Below are positions 32,513 through 45,382 of a DNA stretch of 64,000 bases, in pieces. The notes under the pieces are model-generated. The model searched no databases and was not told the DNA's origin. It saw only the letters and a program-made list of their open reading frames with translations. Made by a program: the position numbers and the translations under genes. This DNA is from Perilla frutescens. Lineage: Eukaryota; Streptophyta; Magnoliopsida; Lamiales; Lamiaceae. The stretch is from assembly GCA_026008535.1 (NCBI GenBank), contig BRKX01000015.1:27983501-28047500 (forward strand), written 5' to 3'. The first letter of the stretch is position 1, and each line of letters starts with the position of its first letter.

Positions 32513-33879
32513 TTTATTTATGAAGAATTTTGAAATGATTGTGTTTCAAGAATAGATAGAAATTATTGATTGATGTTGCTTCTGATAAAATGTCACATCT
32601 ACCAATAAGCAATACACAATTACAGAAGAGACAATGATCAAATCAAAGGTCCAATGATATTGGATGAGTCATATATCCTTACCTTGGTAGTTTGCAAGCT
32701 CTAATTGGACACAACTTACTTATTCCTCACATAGCTTCTATAATCCAATTCCAAACCAAAAAGATCAAGTGGGTATGAAGGAATATTAATTTATCATATT
32801 CCTTTTGCTAAAGGATCACCTTTGCTAGGCATATGGTAATGAAATCTCCTTTTCTCAAATAGTGTCAAATTAAATTAAAATATAAAAAATTAATAGGAGA
32901 ACAAATGATGTAACACGGTTTGACAAAAGAAGATTTCATCTCCTAGGAATGTATTTGAACTTCTATGTAAGTTCAAAAATATGTTAGTAATTCTAAGTTT
33001 TGTAAATCAACTTTCTCAATTCTATTTTTAATTATTATTATTTGAGAACTCTAGTAACAATTATCTTATACGATTTAAAATAAATATTAATTTTTATGAA
33101 TATAATTATTTATTTTGATAATTTGAAAGAGTCAAACTTACAAGTACTATCAATAATAAAACAACTAATAATCTGTGTGCGTGTGTAGACTGTAACAAGG
33201 AAGTTAGCATTAATTGTTTCACGAAATCATAACCAAGAATCTGTGGCAATTGGCGATAACCACCACTTTCTTTTATTTTATTTTTAAAAAAATACTTGAA
33301 TTTTTATCTAGGACAAAAAAAACAAGCCGAGTTTGCAGCTAGCTAGTCGTTCAGTTATAGCTTGACGTCGGCGTAGTGCGGATGGTCGATTATGTCTATG
33401 GTGTACACGATAAGGTGTCTTGGTAGTATTTAATCCCGACTTTCGGCGGTAGAAGAACAGATGAGAAGAAAATGAAGATCTGTGAAGCTTGTTGTTGTCG
33501 TAAACTGGTGATGAAAGAAAGAAAGAAAGTTGCATTGTTTGTTTTCTAATTCTTTGTTTTGCAGATGGGCTTTAATGATTAAGAAAGATTTGGACTTTGG
33601 CTAAGTTTGTAGTGGGCCGAGAAGAAGATGGGCTAAGACTTGTTGCATAGTCATATCATTTTGGTTTAACATATAAAATAGATTATATTTATATTTACGT
33701 AGATTAATCAGCAAGTTTAAATATAAAATTTGGCCATACATTAATTAATTAAAGACATGCATTTCTCACGTAAATAATTAGTAGTAATTAAGCATGCTTT
33801 AATGGTTTAGTCTCATGCATTGATTTTATCATGTTGCTCATTTATTAATTCAAGATAATTAATTTATAGGTAAGGCGCG
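32513..33879. other. intergenic, nothing firm
   Basis: AT-rich. A 75-codon minus-strand frame (33535-33308) lies in a GC-richer patch, but it has no recognised motif or promoter. Confidence 0.5.
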
Positions 33880-34419
33880 CATGACTGAATCGGTTAATAT
33901 CAAGGTCGAGGTCAAGGTGGGGTTTTTACGTTGAATTTGTCCATGTTATCATCTCTATATGTTTTATTGAATGCATGTGATGTCACAGCATAGCAAGAGC
34001 TTTCGAGCTATCACGCAGAGCCTTCAGGCTACACGTAGAGCTTTCGAGCTATCACGCAGAGCCTACGGGGCTACATGGTTTGGTCTACGGACTGAACACC
34101 TTTACTATTCGCATATTTTTCTGTTTGATATATAATTTGAATGATTGGACACTCCCACTGAGTCAGTAGTACTCACCTTAAAAACTACTTATCTTTTCAG
34201 GTGTTGTCTCGGGTGAACCGTAGCGGGCAAGATGTAATGATGGTGGTCGAGTGATCAAGCATGATTAAATATTTAATTATTTTTTACTTTATTTTATGTA
34301 ATATATGTCAAATTATGATTTGAAACTACTGTTATATTTTCATGTAAAGTATTTTATTAATGAATAGCATGGATAACGTGCCTTTTTTCTATTAAAAGTG
34401 AAATTGGGGCGTTACAGGG
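33880..34419 (-). mobile_element. Ty3/gypsy-like LTR relic
   Basis: On the minus strand it starts TGTAACGCCCCAATTTCACT at 34419, a start common in chromovirus-type gypsy LTRs. CACCTGAAAAGATAAGTAG and GTGAGTACTACTGACTCAG follow, a block I recall from many dicot repeats. The inner edge and a primer-binding site are not found. Confidence 0.45.
33992..34072. repeat. two-unit 41-bp tandem repeat
   Basis: AGAGCTTTCGAGCTATCACG followed by CAGAGCC occurs twice, 41 bases apart. It contains short palindromic AGAGCTTTCGAGCT and AGCCTTCAGGCT elements, so each unit can form small hairpins. Confidence 0.8.
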
Positions 34420-34975
34420 ATACATCACGAGTATTGTGGGCAAATGGAGAGATTGGTGTCTGTAATAAATCTGGATCTATCTAGGGCATAAAGCTGTCTT
34501 ATTGTTTATAATCAATGGAGAGATCGGGGTTGGGCAACATGTTAGGGCTTAGAGAATGAGAGATCACCTCTAATCTATACTAAAAGGATAGATTGGGCAC
34601 GCAGAGAGAGATTAGGTACCTTTAACCAGATAATGAGATTCACATAAGTAATCAGTGTGCCCATGATTGGTCACATGTTTTTTAAGTTTGAATCGACGTT
34701 CAAATCCGGAATACTTTACTATTAATATTTTCTTTTCTTTTCTTTTGCTTTTGCTATTTTAATTTACAATATTTACATACGAAGTACGGAGACCACAACA
34801 ACCCTCAAACTTTGAAATTGGTGACATTGAAAGATAGAGTTCGCAGCTCCTTGTGGGATCGATCCTTACTCACATTGTTGACAACGCCTGCAGTGGACAT
34901 AAGGATAAGTCTCTTTTGAGATTTATTCTGATCGCGAAACGATCGCCCATCATGATACTAGAGATGTAATATGAA
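34420..34975. other. GC-richer repeat-like stretch, perhaps LTR remnant
   Basis: GGAGAGATTGGTG / GGAGAGATCGGGG are repeated. CTCCTTGTGGGATCGATCC near 34850 resembles the conserved R/U5 phrase of plant gypsy LTRs (compare CCCTGTGTTCGACCCGG at 8088). There is no ORF. Confidence 0.35.
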
Positions 34976-37575
34976 TTGGCACAGAGAATTTGATCTGGGC
35001 GCTGCCCAGGCTCCCATTTTTTGTGCCCACCCCTCTCCCCCCAAAAAAAATATATACAAAGTTGAAATAGTCCCCTAAAAAATAGATATCAAAGGTTGGT
35101 CTCTCTCAAAACTCTACTTTTGATTTGGACTTTGAACTCTCATATTGATACCACATGCTTTTCTCTGCTCTGCTCTGCTCGACTCTCTCTCTCTTTCTCT
35201 CTACGAAATTATTGGATTTGTTTTCCTACGAGCACTCTCAAGGTAAAACTCATTTTAGTGATTAGTTCCACGCTTATTTTATTTTCTATATTTAAGTTTA
35301 ATATGAAAATTTATTCCACAATTTTCAGTTCACCAAAATACCAACATAAAATATCCCAATAAAAAATTGAATTGTTGTCATTTTGAATCATTTTTTTTAT
35401 ATAAATACCATAAGTATCTTTCTTTCATGATTATTTATTTATTGAAAGTGTCTATTACTTACAAAATTTACGAATTAAATTTTATAAATGTTGATTTCAC
35501 TTTTTCAATATTTAGGATGATTGCTCGTGAAAAAAAAAAAAAAAATCTTAGGACCACTTATTTTTTCCGTCATGTGTCTCCAAAATGTCAGGACCAACCC
35601 TGCTGACAATCCAAATATTTTATTCTTGATCCACCACTATATAAATATGTGTGTGTGAGAGTGAGTAGAAAGAATATGATATGGAGAGTCGAGGACAAGA
35701 ATATAAGCATTTTTATATGTGCTTTCAAAGTAAATAGAAATAAAACAGTTTGGATTCCTCTATTGTAAATTGTGTTCGATTTTGTATTGGTAAACATTGA
35801 TATAGAATAGGGGAGTGCACGTATATATGTCATGGGACTAGCACGCGATTCTCCTACATAAATGGTAATTACCATTCATCTTTGTTCCTTTTCTTTTCTT
35901 ATTTCGTTTGTGTACAATAAAAGGTCAATAAATATTCCTTCTCATTTCTCTCAATTCAAACACGAAATTGTATTTTCTCTTTTTGAGTTTTTTCAGATTT
36001 ATTATTATTCCAGTTCTATCGAAATGTAGATCATTATTTATTATATTCAAATAATTCAGACGTACACCTTAATATAGATAACTGTCTTAACAAGAAAGAA
36101 CAAGACAGACAATATTTTTCCAATTTAATAAGATGATTGCAATTATAAATATCTTCCAAAACCACCTCACATCATCTATTTTTCATTTTCAAATAAAAAA
36201 TCCAAAGTAGAATAGTGATTTGCATTGCATGCGACATTTTCTATTAATTAAATATTTAATTAATACTAGAGTCACGTATAAAACGTTATTCATTTGAATT
36301 TTTGATATGTGTATGTGTGTGTGTGTTTGTTATATTGGAAAAATAGCTTTTTTGGTACTCTGATTTTAGTCTTTTATCAAGTTAGTAACCAACTATGTAT
36401 CCAGTTATCTAAAACAGTACCCTATATAGTTTATCTCGTTTTGGTCCATATCACCTACAATAACAGATTATTACTAGTCAACGCACAAGTCAACTGTATT
36501 TGAGGGTTTTATAAAATTTATGGGACCAAAATATAATTTCAAGATTTTCAGGCATTTTATTTTTTTTATAAAAAAAATAATACTATTTTCCAAGTATATC
36601 CCAACTTCAATATATAATAATTGAAAACCCAATCTTTTCAATTTTTTAATGATTCTATCCCAGGACAAATTTTCAGCACCAGAGAATTATTTTATGGATA
36701 ATTAGATGCTTAGGTGTTATTTTAATAGAAATTAAAAAATAAAGTGAAAAATAAAAAAAAATAATAAAATTCTAAACAAGCATCCTTCTCTCAAATAAAA
36801 TGAGCGAAAATTTTGAAATCAAATTTTAGTGCCACAAATTTAAAGAAATTATATGAAATCTCCTAAAGTAACCTTGTTGACTCGCTTGTAGTAACCTGTT
36901 GCTGTAGGTATAAAGTAATACGGACAAAAATGAAATAAGAGATATTATTATGATATCATTTCAAGTAATTTGATAAATATGGTACTAAATTGAAAAGAGA
37001 TATCAAAATGATTATTTTCCCGCAACTAAACAAGTAGCAAATTAGAATCTATTCCGACAGCTTTAGGAAGCTCTGATCATCATGGGAAATTGGGAATAAC
37101 AAGCCATTTCATGTGTTTTTTTTTGTTTTTTTTTTTTTTTTGTGAACATAATTATAATTACGTGGACCACGAATTGAGCTACAAGTTTAATGTAAAATAT
37201 GAGCTACATGTTTAATGTAAAATATGCATTTAATCTACCTGTCAAACATAGGTACTTCTTCAAAGATTCTTGCTAATCTCCTAAATATATATATGTATGT
37301 ATGTACGTATATATGTGTAATCAAATCAAAACACTTTTAGATTCTCATTCCTGAGTATGGTGTTGTCGGAATTGTATTATATCCATTTTATCCACAACTG
37401 CATGTAGAGAAAAAATTATTTACATCGACAGGTGTAGGGTTTGAGCACGTTTTTCTTTTTCTTTTTCTTTTTTCTTTTTCTTATTCCCACTGCTCAGAAT
37501 ATGCATAAAAGTCGAATGATGAATATATTTATGTATTCAATGCATGGCCTTTTCTAGATATTAATTATTATATTA
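34976..37575. other. AT-rich intergenic DNA
   Basis: No gene is supported. It includes CTCTG and CT microsatellites (35160-35205), a TGTG run (36306-36325), a TTTTC run (37440-37485), and a possible 0.68-kb inverted-repeat element near 36337-37020 (GGTACT..GGACCAAA-type ends). That last item is weak. Confidence 0.5.
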
Positions 37576-38284
37576 TACTCCATCCATTTTAGAATAAATA
37601 TTATTTTAATTAAAATAATTACTATTAAATATATAAACTTTGAGATGATTTGTAAGTTAGACACGGATTTTTGAATATTGCAATTATAACACAATTTTAC
37701 ATTTATTTTGCAAAACAGACACCACAAATTTTTCAACGGACAAAACTTGATTGAGATATTACAAAATTGTACACAAACACATATAACATAATCTTAATTT
37801 GTATTTCATTCATTAATATAATAAAATTTGATATGAAATATTGGTTTTAATGTTATTGCAAATTACCACATTAGTTTTGTTTCATAGAAAAATGTCGTTT
37901 TACACCATCAAGGTGGAAAAATCATACTTTTTTCTCTCATGTGACTTCATTTAATGTATTCAAATATTTCCTTGTTGACACATTATTGAAAATAAAGAAA
38001 ATGCAGATATGAAGGGAGAAAAAGAAAACTCAAAATTCTTTTGGGACAGGAATATGAAAACTACATAATTGGGAGAGGATGAGAAATCTGTTAAGGATTA
38101 AATAGTTTAGTTCTCTTACACATGCATCAGAAGGGGGGAGAGAAAATTAGTGATATGTTAGGAAAATGTATCTAACAGGATTTGATGCGGGGTGAAAAGA
38201 GATGGGGCATATTTATCATAATAATTTACATTTTAATTCTATTGAAAAATTTAAAATGATAATTAATTTAAAATGGATGGAGTA
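37576..38284. mobile_element. Stowaway-like element (B), long
   Basis: 709 bp bounded by TACTCCATCCATTTTAGAAT and, inverted, TACTCCATCCATTTTAAATT, with TA at each end. It is longer than usual for a MITE. Part of its interior (37635-37720) resembles one arm of the inverted-repeat element at 41995-42385, so another repeat is probably nested. Confidence 0.7.
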
Positions 38285-39449
38285 TTACCTCTCTCATAGC
38301 AGCTGAAATTCTTTATTGCACATTTGGTGTTGCATTCCCTACTGCATACTTGATTATTTAATTATTTTTTAATTTTTTCTTCTATTTCAATTTCGTATGC
38401 TTTAGTTTCATTTTACATTTATTATTTATGATTCATCACGCCCAATTAGAATGCATTATAATTTTTTTTTTGTATTTAATGTTTAAGTTTTAGTTATTAA
38501 TTGATTATTTGAAAAATTAAATACTAAAAAAGTATATTAAACCCTAATTATATTGGGTAGGATGAATCCTAAACAATAAGTTTAAAATTAAATCAAATCA
38601 TAATAAATTGAAATTAAAGAAAAAATTAAAAAAAATCAAGTGTGCAATAGACGATTTCGTATGCTCTCACAGTCTCCTTGTGAAATATTATCCTACCTCC
38701 CATGTTCTTTGTTTTCTATTATTTTCTTTTTACCTTTTTAGAAAAGTTCACCCTTTCTATTATATATTGTGTTTTATTTATTTATTTTTTCATTTAGGGT
38801 TTATTTTTCCAGTGTTTTTTATGTTTTTCAATTTAAGGTTTATTTTCAATATTTTTAGGGTTTGGATTTTTTTTTTCAATTTAATTATTATTTTTCAACT
38901 TTTATGCTTTTGTTTTTCAATTGTAGGGTTATTTTTTTCAATCTAAGGTTTATTTTACTATATTTTTTCAATCTACGGATTATTTTACAATTTAAGGTTT
39001 ATTTTTCAATATTTATAGGCTTTGGATTTTTTTCAATTTAATTATTATTTTTTTCAACTTTTATGCTTTTATTTTTCAATTTATTAGTTTATTTTTTAAT
39101 TAGGATTTATTCTTTAACCCTTTTGCCTTTTTTTTTTTTCAGTTCGCAAGGATTTATTTTTTCAATTTATACTCTATTTTTTCAATTTAGAGATTACTGT
39201 ACAATATTTTTTAGGGCTTCAAATCAGGGTTTATTTTAAAATCATTTAGCAGCGGGGGTAAGTTATCATGTGACGTAATTGTGGATCATTAGTGGTGGTC
39301 GGAAAGATTTTAATTTTTTATTTATTTAAAAATCTTTAGTGATCACTAGGGAATGAATGTGACTTAATTTTTAGACTTTAGAGATTTGAAATGATTAAAT
39401 ATATATCAACTTTTATTCCTCTTCAATTCGCTATGAGGACTTGGGGCGG
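38285..39449. repeat. T-rich region with a tandem duplication
   Basis: Bases 38826-38925 (TTTCAATTTAAGGTTTATTT onwards, through TTTTCAACTTTTATGCTTTT) recur at about 38985-39075 with small changes, a unit of about 160 bp. The segment 38306-38690 belongs to the same AT-rich repeat family as 43691-44460 (shared ATTGGGTRGGRTGAAYCCTAA). Confidence 0.6.
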
Positions 39450-39749
39450 GGAAAAATACCTTCATACCAGAATATCATTCATACTGTATTAAAAAAATAT
39501 TGAAGATATTGAAATTTATGGTATACTGATTTTTCGGTAATGTATAATGCCGTACCGAAATTTCATGTTAAAGTAATGGTATGAATTTTCAAAAATTAAG
39601 ATATATCGGCATATACCGAAAGTTCGATATATGGTAATATATCGGCAAATACCGTACCACGATATGTACGAAGTGAGGGTATATACCATCATACCGCCAT
39701 ATTATCATACCGGTATATACTGTACTTTGATAAATACCGAATTTTAATA

Positions 39750-40022
39750 TACTACATCCGTCTCAATAGCAAGATTCACTTGCTATTGGGCACGAAGATT
39801 AAGGAAAAGTAAATTAGATTAAGGAAAAAGTAGATTAGTTTTTAAAGTAGTGGGTAAAGTAGGTGGGGTCCATTTCTTTAAGGAGTATTATAATAAAAAG
39901 TAATATAAAGTAAGTGGGATCCACTTTGATGTTGACATTAATTATTTTCATATTGGGTAGTGGATCTTGCTATTGAGATATCCAAATAAGACAAGGTGGA
40001 CCTTGCTATTGGGACGGGGGTA
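39750..40022. mobile_element. Stowaway-like MITE (C), nested
   Basis: 273 bp; ends TACTACATCCGTCTCAATAG and, inverted, TACCCCCGTCCCAATAGCAA, with TA at each side. It sits inside the hAT-like element. Confidence 0.8.
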
Positions 40023-40039
40023 ATATTTATTTTATTAAT

Positions 40040-41110
40040 TTTATTTGCACATTCATAATACAATGCAATAATATTATATTTAATAAGTTTATCATAAAAC
40101 TTTAGCAATAATTTGATATTTAATTTAATACCTAAATTATAACTAAAAATGAACAATTTGAAATTAAATGTAATAAATAATAATCTTCTATTTTTCTTTA
40201 ATTAATAAAATTAAAAATTAAAATGAATAATCAATAAAAATTAAAATAAAATTATATATACATAAATTATAATATATTAAATTATTTCAATACAATAAAA
40301 GATAAATTAAATTATATAATGCATAATAAATATTGTATTCTTCTTCAATTTTTAAAACTAAAAGTTAAGAAGAAATGATAAAAGATTAAAAGAAAATTAG
40401 ATATATTATACAATAATAATATAATACTTAATTTGTTTATTGTAAAAGTTAAAAAAATAATATTTATTATAATATAATAATTAAATTATAACTAAAAAAA
40501 TGTGTATCAAATGCAATAAATATTAAATATAATTTTCGTCAATCTTTAAATTAAAAGTTATGATGAATGATCTTGAAAAAAAAAGAATGAGATATACTAT
40601 ACAAAAATATAATGTTTAGACCTTTAGTATGTTTTATTATAAAAGTTTTAAAAATTATTAAATGTCATATAATTTAATACTTAAATTATAATTACAAATT
40701 GATCAATTTGAAGTTAAATGTTATTAATAATCTTCTATTCTTCTTTATTCTTTAGACTAAAAGTTATGATGAATGGTAATGAAAATTATAATAAAATGAG
40801 ATCATAGTCAATACTATAATGCTTAGTATGTTCATCATTAAAGTTTAAGAAAATATTATATTTCATATAATTTAATACAAAACTCATAACTAAAAATTGA
40901 ACAATTTGAAATCAAATGTAATAAATGATAATCTTATATTCTTCTTTAATTTTTAAACTAAAAGTTATGATTAATTATCAAGAAAATTAAAATTAAATGA
41001 GATATGATATACAATATTATAATCGTTAGAATGTTCATCATAAATATTTAAGAAACTATTATATTTCAGACAATACTATGATATGTAGTATGTTCATCAT
41101 AAACGTCTAT
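40040..41110. repeat. diverged tandem array, about 175-200 bp units
   Basis: The phrase AGTATGTTCATCATAAAAGTT (or close variants) begins units near 40086, 40435, 40628, 40828 and 41031. Each is followed by TAATACTTAAATTATAACTA, then TTGAAATTAAATGTAATAAA, then CTTTAATTTTTAAACTAAAAG. Five or six units, 75-85 percent alike by eye. Confidence 0.7.
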
Positions 41111-41994
41111 TGAGATGTTGGAAACTTAGAGTTTCAAGAATTGTATTGGATTTTAACATGTTGAAATTATATGTTTATGTTTTCAATATTTGTTGGGACT
41201 TGAGATTGTGCCTCTAATAATCGTGTATTTAATATTTGTCAGGATTTTAACATAATTGCATTGTTTTTTATTTTTATTGCATTTGAGTTTCATTGTTGAT
41301 GTGTTGTATTGGTATTTAATTGTTATTAGGGATATTTAATGTCGTTACTATTATTATTTATGTATGAGCTTTTTTACTAAATAATTTTTTAGTATACCGA
41401 AAAATTTCAGTATACCATGAAATGTTGATACGGTACACTATACTGAAATGTCGGTACGGTAAGATATACCGTAAGAAGGTACGGTAAATGTATGCATTAT
41501 GTGTCATACCGAACTAAGGTATAACAAAAGGTAAGGTACGATAACAATATGATTTTTATCATACCGTAAATTAAGGTAAGGTATAAGGTATGACAAAAAA
41601 AATAAGGTATAACTTTTTAGAAAAATTATTGATTTAAAATATTAAAGACGATATATATCGGAAACAATATTAATGGCAGCTACATAAATAATGAAAAAGA
41701 TTTTTGATTTGTTAATTTCCTTGTGAGATTTTCGATTGTAAACATGCTTAATTTGGTGTTTTACTTTATATTTGGACACTATTACGTCCATTACACGTAA
41801 ATGAATAGAATATCGTAATATATAAACACACAAAATATATACGTATCAATCGTATTTTCAGACTTTCAGACAACCTGGCGAGTCCACATTTGGATTCGAG
41901 AATGAGTATTCTCTAATGAATCTTTCCCGTCAAATGATCACACACAAAACTCTTTATTTTAATAATATAAAATAAATGGGATAATTATGAAAAA

Positions 41995-42385
41995 TATGAA
42001 CTTTGATCTAATTTGTAATTTAAAGTTCGGACACAAACTTTAGAATTTTACAATAATAACATAATTTTACAATTTGTTGCAAACTAAACACCTTCATTTT
42101 TTTTCCGCATGTGTTAAACTATTAGCATGAATAATAACCTGTGGTTGTTAAGAAATTACAGGGCGAAACATGAAATATTACAAAAATATATACATACATG
42201 TAACATAATTATGATTTGATTTGATTTTCGTTAACATAATAAATATCAGAATGAAATATTAATTATATGTTGTTATTGCAAAGTTGCATGTATATTTTGC
42301 AACAAATTGCATAATTGTGTTGTTATGGTAAAGTTTTAAAATTTGTGTCTAAATTATAAATTGACAAAAACTTGTGTGATCGTTT
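41995..42385. mobile_element. small inverted-repeat element (MITE)
   Basis: Inverted arms of about 85 bases: GAACTTTGATCTAATTTGTA through ACAATTTGTTGCAAA on the left, and its reverse complement at 42297-42380. The total is about 390 bp. A similar arm occurs at 37635-37720. No clear target duplication was found. Confidence 0.6.
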
Positions 42386-43004
42386 AACGGGTGTCAAAAT
42401 TCATAGGTGGGTTTAAGATTTGGCTCCAAACATAATCAAACATAGAGAAAATTACAAGATCCCCTCTTGAAAATTATGTCAAAATAAAACACTAATTTAT
42501 AATAAAAAAAACCTTCCATTTGGAACTTTTGCTTCTCTGGAAAATTAAAGCAAACAGTTGAGAGGCACCTCCGCCTTCATTATCATGAATCGCACGAGAT
42601 CCACTTGACAACAAGACATTGCTAAAGCACATCACTACTCTACTAGTTTACTAATTAATTTTACAAAAAAAAAAAAATAGATTAAATCTCTAATAAATTA
42701 ACAATCTTCCCCACATTTCATGTCACACTTTTAGTACATTTTTGTTGATTATATTTAGCTTTTAATTACTCATTTAATTTAAAGGTCGAATTATTTTGGT
42801 AAGTTAAACGATATATATATGTTGAGTGCTTGACGGCGTGGTGGCTTTACTAGAATCTAGAATTTAACTAAGCCTAAGTAGGACTTCAGCATTCAAGCGT
42901 GCTATTTAAAAAAACTCAAAGAAACCAATTAACCTCTACGCTAATGATGTTGAATACAATATATATATATATATATATATATGAAAACGTATTATAAAAG
43001 AAGT

Positions 43005-43035
<31 letters not shown>

Positions 43036-43690
43036 GTTATCATCATCATCAATATGCACTAGCTAGATGACTCTGTGATAATATATATTCATCCTATATA
43101 ATATATATAAAAAAGTAATAAAAAAGAAGAAAAACTTATAACACATATAGAGTTAATACATTCCACTGTAGAGATGCGATATATGTATTAGCATTTTTTT
43201 AAATAAAAAAAGTATTATGTTGTTACGTGTCATGATATCTTTCTTTATGATAGTTTGAAACTTTGTAATACCGATATATAATTTTCGGGAATTAATTAAA
43301 ATTCTGGAACAATCAATTTTTGTGTTGGTATTGAGCTTGATATGATTGAAGAAATGAGTTGGATGTGAAGGTGGAGTATTAAATATCTTCCACCAATTCA
43401 ATATTAAATAGACTTCACTTTTTCTACCTACAATCAGATGCATTTTATGTGTGTGGGGGATATTATGTAACCAATTCAGATCAATCATCATTTTGGCTTG
43501 CAACTTGAGTCATTTTAATTTACTATTAATTTGGGAAAAAGGTTTAGAGACGTCTAAACTCGAAATAGATACTGAAATAATTAATTCCGTCCACTTTTGA
43601 AAAATGTGTATTTAACTCATTCATTGAGGGCAAAAAAATAAAATAAAATTAGCAACGCTGCTAAAGATAGACGTTAAAGATGTGCTGTGT
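42386..43690. other. AT-rich intergenic DNA with microsatellites
   Basis: AT repeat at 42958-42981, ATT repeat at about 43006-43036 with ATC units following. There is no gene. A 116-codon minus-strand frame (43503-43153) has no recognisable motif and looks like chance. Confidence 0.6.
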
Positions 43691-44076
43691 AGTAATTGGG
43701 GTTGAAATTTCTTCTTACACTACCATGTTTCATTCCATGTTTCATCATTAAATTTATGATTTTAATAATATTTATTATAAAATAAAAATTAATTATAACA
43801 TAAATAACCATAATCAACATTTATCAACAAAAAAAATGAATTAAAAAAATTATATAACATAATTTTGAAAAAATCAACCATAATAATGAATTATTAATTA
43901 AAAATTAAAAATTAAATATTAAAAAATAATTATAAACCCTGATTGGGTGGGGTGAACCCTAAAACTAATCACAAAATTAAACTAAATCACATAAAAATAA
44001 AATTGAAGGAAAAAAGTACAAGAAAAACTCGTAATTTAAAAATGTAACACGGAGTGTAACAGAAAATTCCATGCAT
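43691..44076 (+). repeat. AT-rich repeat, copy 1
   Basis: 386 bp starting AGTAATTGGGGTTGAAATTT, ending AGTGTAACAGAAAATTCCATG. Its two ends are inverted relative to each other (GAAATTTCYTSTTACACT against AGTGTAACAGRAAATTCC), as in a MITE. Confidence 0.75.
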
Positions 44077-44460
44077 AGTAATTGGTTGAAATTTCCTGTT
44101 ACACTATTTCATGTTTCATTCCATGTTTCATCATTAAATTTATGATTTTAATAATATTTATTATAACATAAATAACCACAATCAACATTTATCAACAAAA
44201 AAAAAAAATGAATTAAAAAAATTATATAACATAATTTTAAAAAAATCAACCATAATAATTAATTATTAATTAAAAATTAAAAATTAAATATTAAAAAATA
44301 ATTATAAACTTTAATTGGGTGGGGTGAACCCTAAAACTAATCACAAAATTAAACTAAATCACATAAAAATAAAATTGAAGGAAAAAAGTACAAGAAAAAC
44401 TCGTAATTTAAAAATGTAACACGGAATGTAACCCAGAGAGTGTAACAGGAAATTCCATGC
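44077..44460 (+). repeat. AT-rich repeat, copy 2 (direct)
   Basis: Nearly identical to 43691-44076, with small gaps: one loses the phrase AAAATAAAAATTAATTATAA, and the right end gains CCCAGAGAGTG. Confidence 0.75.
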
Positions 44461-44711
44461 GACCAAACCCTATATATACATTCCAATTTGTAACTTGTTT
44501 TTCAATATATAACTTCAATTCCCTAAAATATAATAAAACATACACTCTTCATATACTTGTTTATTTTTCTAAAAAAAAAAATTATATAACTTTCCCCAAC
44601 CATTTCGCGAAGTCGAAGTTGGCAATGAAACATTCTTTATATCCCATCTAGTCACGTAACTTTTAAAAAATGTGCAACTGACTATTTTTTTGAATGAAAA
44701 AAACCAATATT

Positions 44712-45093
44712 GTTAACCTAGCTTCATTTTTTTTGTTGATAAATGTTGATTGTGGTTATTTATGTTATAATTAATTTTTATTTTATAATAAGTATTATTA
44801 AAATCATAAATTTAATGATGAAGCATGGAATGAAACATGAAATAGTGTAACAACACCCAATTAGGGTTTATAATTATTTTTTAATATTTAATTTTTGATT
44901 TTTAATTAATAATTCATTATTATGGTTGATTTTTTCAAAATTATGTTATATTAATTCATTTTTTTTGTTGATAAATGTTGATTGTGGTTATTTATGTTAT
45001 AATTAATTTTTATTTTATAATAAATATTATTAAAATCATAAATTTAATGATGAAACATGGAATAGTGTAATAGGAAATTTCAACCCGGATTTT
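44712..45093 (-). repeat. two partial inverted copies of the AT-rich repeat
   Basis: 44712-44850 and 44851-45093 match the reverse complement of the unit (for example TTGTTGATAAATGTTGATTG twice, GGTTTATAATTATTTTTTAA). The second ends GGAAATTTCAACCC, the unit's own start. Together with copies 1 and 2 they form a 1.4-kb imperfect palindrome. Confidence 0.75.
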
Positions 45094-45330
45094 GTTTAGG
45101 TGAGAAATATTTATTGACTTGAGAAATGAGTACATATTTATCTTATTTTAATTTACTGCTTAATTTCTATAATTTTATTGTATAATTACATTGTTTAACA
45201 TGTACAATGAAATTATAGTAATTAAGCAATTAATTATTTTAAACAAAAAATTATAGCAATTAAGAAGTAAAAGTACAATAAAATAAGTCATGCTCTCATT
45301 TCTCACACTATTGTTTTTCTCACTTGAACC

Positions 45331-45382
45331 CCCCCCCCCCCCACCCCACCCCACCCCACCCACCCACACACACACACAACAC
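45331..45382. repeat. C-rich tract with CCCCA and CA repeats
   Basis: About 14 C, then CCCCA units, CCCA units, then CACACA. The minus strand has runs GGGTGGGTGGGGTGGGGTGG, which meet the G-quadruplex pattern. Confidence 0.9.

Larger units (their letters stand above)
39450..41625. mobile_element. probable hAT-like DNA element with ATACCG subterminal repeats
   Basis: Both ends are dense in ATACCG / CGGTAT motifs: 39455-39735 on the left, 41390-41610 on the right. These lie in inverted arrangement, and the outermost bases are similar (AAAAATACCTT..CATACC against the reverse complement of GGTATGAC..AAGGTATAACTTTTT). Many subterminal copies of a short motif are usual for hAT and CACTA ends. There is no transposase inside. 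The exact ends and the target duplication are not resolved. Confidence 0.5.

Noticed and set aside
36337..37020. 0.68-kb inverted-repeat element
   Set aside because: The arms share only short words and no target duplication was found; too weak to call.
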